A DNA stretch of 64,000 nucleotides from Botrytis cinerea B05.10 (lineage: Eukaryota; Ascomycota; Leotiomycetes; Helotiales; Sclerotiniaceae): NCBI RefSeq assembly GCF_000143535.2, contig NC_037318.1, positions 2,356,001 through 2,420,000 on the forward strand. The letters are read 5' to 3'. The translations under genes and the position numbers were made by a program. Below are positions 34,578 through 43,547 of this stretch, piece after piece. The notes below the pieces were generated by a model that was not told the DNA's origin, ran no database searches, and was given only the letters and a program-made list of their open reading frames with translations. Within the stretch, counting starts at the first letter, position 1. The number at the start of each line of letters is the position of its first letter.

Positions 34578-35864
34578 TTATTCTTTTCTACAATCAAAAA
34601 TGTTGCGGGAAAGGAAGTGGATGACAATACGAAAGATCGGAAGACCGAAAGCGAATACAACTGTGGACAAGAAGGAAACGAAGTTTCAGTTGACGATAGC
34701 AATGGTAACGACGAACAGAAGGATGCGGAAATTTGAATGGGCGAGCAATTGGCATTCGATCCCAGAGCTTACGGGCACCCTGTTGTATCTCATGCCAGAC
34801 AACAAGATGTGCAAGGGGGAAGATTGGCACAACTGCCTCGCATGGAGTTTGATTATAGTGATTGAACGGAGGAGGAGGATCGGAAGTGGGAGATGGTATT
34901 GAGGGAGTTGCATGGATACGATTTGAAGAGATTGAAGGGGTGCTTGGTATGGAAGATTATCGACTATGCCGAAGAAACGGGGAAGATGACATCCGATCAG
35001 ACACGTTGGCATATACGTGGCATTCAAGAGATGGGAGAAAAGCATTGGACGTGATTCAACGTACTCCCAGGTTCTGACACAGATTCGAATGACGGCGGAG
35101 TCAAGTGGGAAGGTCAAGGAGATAGAAGTGAGCAAGTAAGAGAGAAGGTTGCTGAAAAGACCGACGTGCAAAAGTTAATGTCAATCCTCCACAGTATTTA
35201 TTTCCAGCAAACTCACCCCGATGTCCAAATCTTATTGTCAATCGTCGACAGAATTTATTTCCCGCAAATTCACTCAAAAGGCCTAAAGTTGCTAAACAAA
35301 ATGGGGTGGAAGAGTGTTGGGTATCCAATGGATCCAAGGTGACACCAATGGGTGAGGGTCAATTTTGAGAAGAACGCCGGATACAGCGAACAAATTTTCG
35401 GAATTATCAAGCCTCTCATGTTATTCGGACAAGATAACAAGCGCGGATTGGGCTATGTCGAAACCGAAGAAGAATCGAATAACAAAAATGGTCGTATAAT
35501 CACAAGGAACTTTCGAAAATATCCAATGTCATTTTTTTACGGAGAAGATACAGAGATCGGTAGTGGATGAGAGCAATACAATGTTGGTGAGCATGAGGGG
35601 TCGCGTGGAGGAATCGAAACTACGAGTCTTAAATCTGTGCCTCCAAATACTCAAAACAACACCCTTAGTCAGTTCACTCAATTGCCTCTGCGCAATCCAT
35701 CGGTGCGCCCTCAATTACAGCCACGACCACCGCAGCATATCGCCAATGACCACAAGGCTTATTCCAATCACCAAGTAAAGGTCATCACTGCCAGGTATGT
35801 GCCGGGAGGGAAAATTACTACGAAAGCCCGACGAGCTCTCGAGAGAAGAGATTCGCACCAGTGA
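34578..35864 (+). pseudogene. Long decayed plus-strand frame interrupted only by TGA codons
   Basis: Read in one frame (codons starting at positions divisible by 3), about 429 codons are protein-like. They contain stops only at 34734, 34863, 35052, 35340, 35568 and the final 35862, all TGA, with no TAA or TAG. Segments between the stops look coding: an acidic N-terminal part, then MGEQLAFDPRAYGHPVV, then EEDRKWEMVLRELHGYDLK and DQTRWHIRGIQEMGEKHW, then a tandem 19-residue repeat (LMSILHSIYF.. / LLSIVDRIYF..; DNA period 57 bp from 35175), and a polar Pro/Gln-rich end. No known domain is recognised. The simplest reading is a gene inactivated by TGG-to-TGA or CGA-to-TGA transitions. The frame then shifts into the open frame that runs to 36396. 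Confidence 0.55.
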
Positions 35865-35913
35865 AAGTTACTGTCCCTGCTACTGCATACAGAAACGAAA
35901 ATCTACCTCCTCT

Positions 35914-36396
35914 ATGAGACCATCTCCATTATCAACTAAGACTAAAATGGAGGCTAAAAAGCCTAATGTGGAAATCAAGCCATGTGATCCGGCGATACTT
36001 CAAGGAAGAACTATAGGTGAGATCTTACCAGACTATCAGAGAATCACACGGGAATTCATCGATGAGACATATCCATCAATGAGTGATGAAGAATTGCTTG
36101 ATCTCCCTAGCAGCTTGAGAGTGAAAGGCGATCTAGATCAAGCGAGGGTATTGTGGGCCTTTCCGACAGGCTCATTATCACCCGGAGTTGCCGGACAAGC
36201 TATGATGAGAGTTATGTACCACGACGTGAGATTTAATTCGGATAGTACAGTCGTTTCTACGTTGAGGCTTGCTGCTCATGGCTTGCTCCATGAGGCAAGT
36301 GTACGAGATCCTCTTAATACGAATTGGGTGGAATTGATGTCGCGTGTATTGGATCATCCTGTTGGGGAAGTTGACGAACTTTTTTATTTAGAATGA
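35914..36396 (+). CDS. Hypothetical protein or 3' part of the decayed gene upstream, about 160 aa
   Basis: An open frame runs to the TGA at 36394. Possible ATGs are at 35914 and 35947 (MEAKKPNVE). The product is acidic with helical stretches: EFIDETYPSMSDEELLDLP and a hydrophobic, histidine-bearing stretch near AGQAMMRVMYHD. I recognise no family. Its frame differs from the TGA-broken frame just upstream, and the two are nearly contiguous. It may therefore be the last exon or frameshifted end of the same relic rather than a separate gene. Confidence 0.4.
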   Translation: MRPSPLSTKTKMEAKKPNVEIKPCDPAILQGRTIGEILPDYQRITREFIDETYPSMSDEELLDLPSSLRVKGDLDQARVLWAFPTGSLSPGVAGQAMMRVMYHDVRFNSDSTVVSTLRLAAHGLLHEASVRDPLNTNWVELMSRVLDHPVGEVDELFYLE

Positions 36397-37582
36397 TTAT
36401 AATAATTAGAGTGATGAGAGTGATGAGAGTGAGGGTATATGTGCCCTCTAAGGTATGTGACCGGCTATACTAGCCATACTAGCTAGTCTTTTTAAGCATG
36501 GGTTAGAAGAGAAGCTTCTAACTTCCCTTTTAGATCTTCATCAATGACTACAACTCTAAATACTACCTTTCCTTCGGTTTTCAGTCCATTACAATGAGAG
36601 AGATGAGAATCTTTTAAATCTTTTAAATATCATGATATCTCAAATTAAAAGATCATTATTTATATTTATTTTTTGAGAAGAAAAAAAACAAGAAAAAAAG
36701 AAAGAAAAAAGATTTAATTATACGTTAATTAATTACAGTACAAAAACTTAATTGGAAAGCTTTCTTTTATAAAAAACGAAGAAAATTAAAAATTCGAAAA
36801 GTCAAAAAGTTAAATTAGATATTTGATCTACATAACTGGTAATAAGATACTCATTCACTAATAAAATCTAGACGAAGATGAATGCACGTATGCAAAGAGA
36901 ACCTTGGTAAAACCATACCCAGAAACAGAAGAAAATTCAAAATAATCACTCTTTCTCTCATCCATAATTCCCCTCATTTTCATTATAAATATCTCCATCT
37001 CCATATCCATCTCCATCTCCATCTCCAGCTCCTACTTTCTCCATCCCCGCTAGCCCTTCTCAATATAATCCCCCCTCCAATCCACTCCGTCTCGCTTCAT
37101 CCCATAATCTCGCATCTCCTATTCCCCCTCCATATGCATACCCCGTTCTCACCTCTCCATATCCCGACGCGTAGCCTGCTCCATAACCTGCTCCATGACT
37201 ACATTGATAATTATTAGCCTAGAAAAATATACTATGATTAAGTGAGAGGGAGACGAGGATGAAGATTACGCTGCTGAGGAGAAGACATGATGGGAAATAA
37301 TCAGAAAGAGAAAATTGGAGAGGAAATTATATCAACTGCATAGAGCAGGAAAACAAACAAGAAGTTGAATCAACCTTGCAACCCAAAAGCGAAGGGGTGC
37401 AAATAAATCCATCTACATAACAAATAACCTCACTCCAATGCCTTAATCAAACCCTCAACCCCAAAATCTCAATACTCCTTCCACCATATATTACATCAAG
37501 CATTCCGCTTCCCCTCCTCAAGACATTAACTGACTCACGATCGACACGATGTAGAAATGAAAGAAAGATGCAAGAAATAAAC
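36397..37582. other. Intergenic, very AT-rich in part
   Basis: From about 36600 to 36870 the sequence is strongly AT-rich, with A-runs and short TA palindromes. It is followed by pyrimidine-rich ATCTCC repeats near 36990-37030. No gene is seen. A possible short second exon of the next gene lies near 37500-37525. Confidence 0.5.
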
Positions 37583-38404
37583 TCACCCCACACAACAACC
37601 AACCGGATCCTCAATCCACCCCACCAAGCGAAAACTACTCCTCATACTAAAAGGATGAAGACAGTATTTCCTTAGGAAAGGTCTTATTTTTTTCTCATGA
37701 TGCTTTCCATGTTTTCCCTTTCCCTCTCCCTCTCCCTCTCCATCCCTAGCCTTCCCACTTCCCAGGAACCCTCGAACTTTCCCCTTTGCCCTCCCAAAAC
37801 TTTTCCATCTCTCCATTCGTGAACTAGCCATCGATACACCCAGCTCACAATCACTTTTCCCCTCGACATTCAAAAACGAAATATCAGAAACCGCAGACCT
37901 CGAAGTCAAAGTCTCAAGAGAGAGTCCTGGCACTCGTGGGATGGATGAACAAGATGTATATGAACATGAACCGTTATCCGCATCTGTATTTGGATATCCA
38001 AGAGTGTTGGTGGAGTATACACTACTTGCAGCTGGACTTGTATCTCTCCCTTCCATTTCTTTTTTTATATCTTCGGACCGGAATATTTGAGATTGAGATT
38101 GATGTTGCGCTTGTGAAATCTCCCCATCCTCCTTCCTCACCACAGCCATCTCATCACGACAAACCGTCACAGTAATCTCCGGATAAAAAGCAACAGACTG
38201 TTTCTCCACATCCACATTCCGAATCACAATATCTCCATTCTCCCACTCCGGCATTGTGGGATGTGAGAACTGAGGCTTAACATGATCATGGAATTGAGGC
38301 TGGATCTCCGAAACCGACTTTAAAGAACTCGAACCCGATGAAGTACGACGGAATGAAGTACGTTTGAAAGGTGATCGACGATGTCGTTGATGAGAGGCTG
38401 GCAT
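37583..38404 (-). CDS. Hypothetical basic, Ser-rich protein, about 273 aa
   Basis: An open frame of 274 codons starting MPASHQRHRRSPFKR. I do not recognise a family. The N-terminus is Arg/Ser-rich, the middle acidic and Ser/Thr-rich, and a segment near residues 225-240 alternates Gly, Glu and Lys from a GGGAGA-type DNA repeat. There is no signal peptide or membrane span. The last codons before the stop overlap a strong splice donor (GGGTGAGTTT). Splicing to about 37522 would replace the final residues with GGEAECLM and then stop at about 37497, so the true 3' end may lie there. Surrounding DNA is low complexity. Confidence 0.5.
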   Translation of the reverse strand: MPASHQRHRRSPFKRTSFRRTSSGSSSLKSVSEIQPQFHDHVKPQFSHPTMPEWENGDIVIRNVDVEKQSVAFYPEITVTVCRDEMAVVRKEDGEISQAQHQSQSQIFRSEDIKKEMEGRDTSPAASSVYSTNTLGYPNTDADNGSCSYTSCSSIPRVPGLSLETLTSRSAVSDISFLNVEGKSDCELGVSMASSRMERWKSFGRAKGKVRGFLGSGKARDGEGEGEGKGKHGKHHEKKIRPFLRKYCLHPFSMRSSFRLVGWIEDPVGCCVG

Positions 38405-38639
38405 TTTCCTTTTCCTTTTCTTCTCGCCAGAAATGAGTTAAACAAATCGAAAATCCTCCGCTCTCAATTTCTTTTCCGCAGTATCCCATCCGTGTGCTCA
38501 CAGCTAAAAATCAAAACCAAAACGAAATCAAAATCCGCAAGAGAAATCCCACAGGATATATCATCATAAAACCACATCCTACATCCTACACCTCAATCCA
38601 AAACATAAACACACAACGGACGGAAAGAAGTACGAAAAG

Positions 38640-38679
38640 TCTCATCTCATCTCATCTCATCTCATCTCATCTCATCTCA
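38640..38679. repeat. CTCAT microsatellite, about eight units
   Basis: Perfect pentanucleotide tandem array (CTCAT)n in the upstream region of the gene at 37583-38404. Confidence 0.9.
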
Positions 38680-38950
38680 ACCCCAATCCACCATCCACTA
38701 CCCTTCATACAAATGTAAATCTGCGTCTACGTCTGCATCCAAGACCCCGACTCAGACTTTATTATCACCTGAAACCAAAATCGGATCGTTGAGTTCCGGT
38801 GCTACAACACAACACAACACAACACAGTCCATTCATATTCCAATATTTCTAAATCCTGAAAGAAACCATACAGTACAGTACAGTACAGACAATCAAGTAT
38901 GTAACAAAACCCTCAATTCAACAAGTAAGAAGCTCACAGTTAAAACCAAC

Positions 38951-38987
38951 CAGCAGAAGCAGAAGCAGAAGCAGAAGCAGAAGCAGC
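38951..38987. repeat. AGAAGC hexanucleotide repeat
   Basis: Perfect tandem units of AGAAGC between CAGC and AGCATG in non-coding DNA. Confidence 0.85.
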
Positions 38988-39185
38988 ATGAAAACACAAC
39001 GCAAAACAAAGAAATGAAATAAAATAAAACAAAATGACAATATAACTAACAATAAACAGACCATTCTCCTACAAACCCGCCGCGAAATCGAAATGCGTAA
39101 TAAAACATATATATAGACTAGAGATTTCTGTACTTTCTCGAATTCTGCATATAAACACCTCGTACGCCATACAATATCATCATCT

Positions 39186-39232
39186 TTCCATCCATCCATC
39201 CATCCACCCATCCATTCACCCATCCACTCATG
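39186..39232. repeat. ATCC-rich tetranucleotide repeat
   Basis: Imperfect array of ATCC/ACCC units; a second short ATCC array lies at about 39662-39682. Confidence 0.8.
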
Positions 39233-40418
39233 CAAAGAAACATAAAGCAAAACCCAGTAAATTGAGCTCTAATACCCATTTCTATCCATCTCCCCCTTTC
39301 CCACCCCAACCAAGTAACTCGTTCCAATCCAGAATTCAAATGCCCGAATCCCACCCACTCGTCCAATCCACTGATCTCCGCACCATGTCCCCAGAAAAGA
39401 AGAAGAAAAACTCCACGATGCAAGCGCCAACATTACTATCCAAACTGTTACTCTCTTCTCTTTCCTCCCCTTCCTTTTCCTTTCCTTGCCATTCCTATTT
39501 ACCGCCCGTTTCTATCCCATCCCCATCTGACCATTCCCATACCCATCTCCATCCCCATCCTCACTTTTTCACCTTTTCACCTTTTCGCCCATAATCCAAT
39601 AATCCATCCATCGCGCATCATGCATATAATACAACGAGCCATAATTCTTCATTCATCCACCTATCTATCCATCCATCCATCTCGAGCGAAAAAAAAAGGC
39701 ATGTTTCACTTCAGATCACCTCACCTCACACTGCATCCCCGAAATTTTGTTTCGTTTTGCGGGGATGTAACGACTAGAGTTGTGCGAGTATCACAAGTAC
39801 AACTATGTACCACACACCGAACACACAAACACAAGTACAAACACATACAAGCACAAGCACAAACACATACAATAAATCAAGATCAAAAGTCATAAGTATA
39901 AGATGAAATTGCATATTTTCATTCACTACCTCCACCTCGACTACTAATCACCACCATCTATCACTCATCCTCTATTCCCAATCCCCCATCAACAATCATC
40001 ATAATTCATAAAAAAATCACCCCTCCGGTTTCCCATCTCAATACATACACACACCTACATCAATAAAGTAAGAGAGACGGGTATAATGCTCGCATGTTTG
40101 CAAACAATGCAATGCAATGAGACATCGCAAAATGTGCAATGCAAACCAAGCAAAAGCCACAGTAAATACAAATGCAAATGCTCAAAAATATGATAGAAAT
40201 GTATACAAGGTTTTGGTATCCATTAGACATATTAGAAGACTATCCCCCCATTACATCATCATTATTAGCTCCTCCATATAATTGCCATTTTGTCCAGTAT
40301 TAGTAGACATTCATCATATCCATCCACTCAATTCTCCACCATCATACACCCTTCACCTATTTTCTTCTCGTCATAAACATTCCCCTAACTGAACAAATTA
40401 AAAATCAGAAGAGAATAT

Positions 40419-43400
40419 TTAAGCCGCTTGTTCGTTCTCGGCTTCAGACTTATTCTCAGGAGTAGCATTTCCTGATGCGGCCGCGGCAGCAGCAGCAGCA
40501 GCCGCTGCCTTTCTCTTCTTCTTCTTAAGGGTAGACTTTGATGGGGATGTCGAAGATGATGGGGATCCTGGAGATGTTGGAGATGTTGGGGTTGTTGGAG
40601 ATGTTGGTGTAGCTGGTGACTTCAACTCAATAGTTTTAACATTCTCCTTGATTTGACCAAGTCCCTTCTCATTCAAGAAAACACCCTCTTGAGCAATCAA
40701 CTCTACCTTGGTCAAAACTTCCTTGGTATCAAATTTCTCGGTTGTAGTCTTAATTTCAGTCAAGACACCATCTTGGGCAGAGATGCTTGTAATGATTTCT
40801 TTGACGGAAGATTCAAGACCAGTGATATCAGTTTCCTTGAAGGATGGAGCTGGAGTAGATTTGATTTCATCAACGGTAGTCTTGACGGAGGCGATAGAGG
40901 ACTCGATGTTGGAAAGATCAATCTTTTCTGGTGCAGGTGATGCCTTGACTTCTTCGATAGCTGCCTTAATCTCAGAGATAGATGATTCAATTGAGCTGAG
41001 ATCAATCTTTTCTGGTGCTGGAGCAGCCTTGATTTCATCGACGGATGACTTGACAGCAGCAATAGATGATTCAATGTTAGAAAGGTCAGTAGCTTCATGA
41101 GTTGGGGCTGGTGTAGCCTTAATTTCATCCACTGTAGCCTTGACAGCTGCAATGGAAGACTCAATGTTGGAAAGATCAACTGCCTTTTGTTCTTGAGCTG
41201 GAGTAGCCTTAATTTCATCAACAGTCATCTTAACTGAAGCAATGGATGCCTCAATTACACTCAAATCAACCTTTTCGTGAGCTGGAGCCTCCTTGGCCTT
41301 GATTTCTTCAACGATGGACTTGACGGACTCGATGGAAGATTCAATCTTGCTCAAATCAACTGATTCTGGGGCTGGTGATTCTTTAGCCTTGATTTCGTCG
41401 ACTGTGCTCTTGACAGAGGCAATTGATGCCTCAATAGCGCTCAAATCAATCTTTTCGGCAACTGGGGTCTCCTTTGTCTTGATTTCCTCAATAGATGCCT
41501 TGACAGACTCGATGGATGACTCGATTTGGCTCAAGTCAACCTTTTCGGCAGCTGGGGTTTCCTTAGTCTTGATCTCCTCAATAGATGCCTTGACAGACTC
41601 GATGGATGACTCGATTTGGCTCAAGTCAACCTTTTCGGCAGCTGGGGTTTCCTTAGTCTTGATCTCCTCAATAGATGCCTTGACAGACTCGATGGATGAC
41701 TCGATTTGGCTCAAATCAACCTTTTCGGCAGCTGGGGTTTCCTTAGTCTTAATCTCCTCAATAGAGGCCTTGACAGACTCGATGGATGACTCGATTTGAC
41801 TCAAATCAACCTTTTCAGCAACTGGGGTCTCCTTTGTCTTGATTTCCTCAACAATTGCCCGAACAGATTCGATAGATGATTCAACGTTGCTCAAATCGAC
41901 CTTCTCGGCAGTTGGATATTCCTTGGTCTTGATTTCCTCAACAGATACCTTGATGGATTCAATTGAAGATTCAACATTGCTCAAATCAACCTTCTCGGCA
42001 GATGGAGTTTCCTTGGCCTTGATTTCCTCAACAATAGTCTTAATCTCGTTAACGGAGCTCTCAATGGTAGAGAGATCAGTCTTTTCTGGTGCTGGAATAG
42101 ACTTGATTTCGTTGAGAGCACCGGAATGAGATTCGAGGGATGCCTTGATTTCAGCAATGGAGGATTCGAGAGAAGAAAGGTCGACTGGTCCAGAAGCGGA
42201 AGACTTGATTTCCTCGAGGGTGCTCTTGTGGGATTCGAGGGAAGATGTGATTGGAGTGAAGTCAATTTCCTTAGGAGTGGCACCAGTAGAAGTCTTGATA
42301 TCCTGGAGAGTAGCAATGATGTCCTTGACAGAAGATTCCAAGCCAGAAATATCAGTTGGTTCAGGAGTAGCAGCTGGGGTAGAGGTAGATTCCTTAATAG
42401 CTGCAACGTTAGAGGCAACTTCCTTAAGTTGAGCATCAATTGGAGAAAGGTCGATGGTTTCGTGAGCTGGAGCTGGGGTAGATTTAATTTCATTGACGGT
42501 AGCAGAGATCTCCTTAACAGAAGCTTCCAATCCAGAAATATCAGTCTTCTCAACAGTGGCAGCTGGAGCAGAAACAGTTTCCTTAACTTCACCCAAAGTA
42601 GAGAGAATTTCCTTAACGGATGATTCAAGACCAGAGATATCGACAGTAGATGGTGCAGGTGCGGACTTGATTTCCTCGATGGAAGCAGCAATATCCTTGA
42701 TGGAGTTCTCGAGACCAGAAATATCAGTTGGGGCAGAAGCAGGAGTAGATTTGATCTCTCCAAGAGTTGAAGCATGTCCTTCAGCAGCAGACTTGATTTC
42801 GTTCAAAGCAGCAGCGTGGGAAGCGTGAGATTCATTGGAAGAGTTAACAGCGGAGAGGATATCCTTGGAGGTAGCACTTGAGTCAGATTCCTTGATGGCG
42901 GCAACATCACTCTTGATAATAGCAAGGTCGGATGTGATGGCATTGAATGCCTCCTCATTTGTAGAACTCTTAAGAGCAGCAACCTCTGTAGCAATTCCAT
43001 CCAACTTTGTAGTGTGCGATTCCAAAACCGATGTATCCTGTGGAGAAGCAGACTTTTCGTTCAATCCCTCCAACAAAGATGTAAGCTTGGCAACAGCTTC
43101 TTCGACGGCAGCCAGTTTGCTTGCAGTCTCTGCATTGCTGGCATCGATTTGTTGAGAAAGCTTGGTAGCTGTGGCAGCGAGTTTCGTATCGACAGCATCA
43201 ACATTGAGGGAAACATTTTGAATAGCGGTAGGGATAGAAGCGATAGACGATTCGAAGGCTGGTTTAATCTGCGAGACCAAAGAGGTAGCGATGGCATTTG
43301 AGAATACATCCGAGTTCAAGGCCTTCTTGACAGCCTCCTCGATCGCAGCCTCGACGATTTCCTTATCCCTAGCATCTCGCTCGGCAGATGTAGTTGAATC

Positions 43401-43547
43401 CTCTCCACCTGATGTCGTAGTAGTTGTGCGAGAAAGAGGAGCTCCAAGAGCCCTTGGAGGGGAAGCGGTACGACCTAACAAACGACCGAACATGGTTGGA
43501 TTGAAGATTGCGTATGGTAGGTGAGAAATGTATCGAAAAAGAGACAT
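40419..43547 (-). CDS. Giant repetitive coiled-coil protein, 1042 aa
   Basis: A single uninterrupted frame. I do not recognise a named family. The start may be Met1 (43547) or Met19 (43493, MFGRLLGRTASPP), which looks more natural because an arginine-rich region with Ser/Thr follows. Residues about 55-250 are helical and Glu/Ala-rich. From about 270 to 960 the protein is made of degenerate 30-38-residue units with the core DLS.IESSI.SVK..IEEIK, separated by short Pro-Ala linkers. This is a pattern of amphipathic helices reminiscent of apolipoprotein- or tropomyosin-like folds. The C-terminus has a TSPTTPTSPTSP stretch, then a basic run KKKKRK, a poly-Ala run of about ten and an acidic tail. 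No signal peptide or membrane span. A structural or lipid/organelle-surface role is possible but not shown. Confidence 0.85.
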   Translation of the reverse strand: MSLFRYISHLPYAIFNPTMFGRLLGRTASPPRALGAPLSRTTTTTSGGEDSTTSAERDARDKEIVEAAIEEAVKKALNSDVFSNAIATSLVSQIKPAFESSIASIPTAIQNVSLNVDAVDTKLAATATKLSQQIDASNAETASKLAAVEEAVAKLTSLLEGLNEKSASPQDTSVLESHTTKLDGIATEVAALKSSTNEEAFNAITSDLAIIKSDVAAIKESDSSATSKDILSAVNSSNESHASHAAALNEIKSAAEGHASTLGEIKSTPASAPTDISGLENSIKDIAASIEEIKSAPAPSTVDISGLESSVKEILSTLGEVKETVSAPAATVEKTDISGLEASVKEISATVNEIKSTPAPAHETIDLSPIDAQLKEVASNVAAIKESTSTPAATPEPTDISGLESSVKDIIATLQDIKTSTGATPKEIDFTPITSSLESHKSTLEEIKSSASGPVDLSSLESSIAEIKASLESHSGALNEIKSIPAPEKTDLSTIESSVNEIKTIVEEIKAKETPSAEKVDLSNVESSIESIKVSVEEIKTKEYPTAEKVDLSNVESSIESVRAIVEEIKTKETPVAEKVDLSQIESSIESVKASIEEIKTKETPAAEKVDLSQIESSIESVKASIEEIKTKETPAAEKVDLSQIESSIESVKASIEEIKTKETPAAEKVDLSQIESSIESVKASIEEIKTKETPVAEKIDLSAIEASIASVKSTVDEIKAKESPAPESVDLSKIESSIESVKSIVEEIKAKEAPAHEKVDLSVIEASIASVKMTVDEIKATPAQEQKAVDLSNIESSIAAVKATVDEIKATPAPTHEATDLSNIESSIAAVKSSVDEIKAAPAPEKIDLSSIESSISEIKAAIEEVKASPAPEKIDLSNIESSIASVKTTVDEIKSTPAPSFKETDITGLESSVKEIITSISAQDGVLTEIKTTTEKFDTKEVLTKVELIAQEGVFLNEKGLGQIKENVKTIELKSPATPTSPTTPTSPTSPGSPSSSTSPSKSTLKKKKRKAAAAAAAAAAASGNATPENKSEAENEQAA
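41271..42080. repeat. 90-bp in-frame tandem repeats within the coiled-coil gene
   Basis: Units begin at 41271, 41361, 41451, 41541, 41631, 41721, 41811, 41901 and 41991, exactly 90 bp (30 codons) apart. The units from 41541 to 41810 are almost identical, while the outer ones are diverged. This points to recent unequal exchange in the middle of the array; copy number is likely to vary between strains. Confidence 0.9.

Larger units (their letters stand above)
38405..40418. other. Low-complexity intergenic DNA with microsatellites
   Basis: Two kb without a gene. It holds the CTCAT, AGAAGC and ATCC microsatellites listed separately, stretches of ACAAACACA repeats near 39810-39870, and pyrimidine-rich runs. 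The left end is probably the leader of the gene ending at 37583 and the right end the 3' flank of the coiled-coil gene. Confidence 0.6.

Noticed and set aside
41293..41799. Long plus-strand open frame opposite the coiled-coil gene
   Set aside because: It is the mirror of the 90-bp repeats; the Ile/Ser/Asp pattern is what the minus-strand coding repeats produce, and other such mirrors occur along the same gene.
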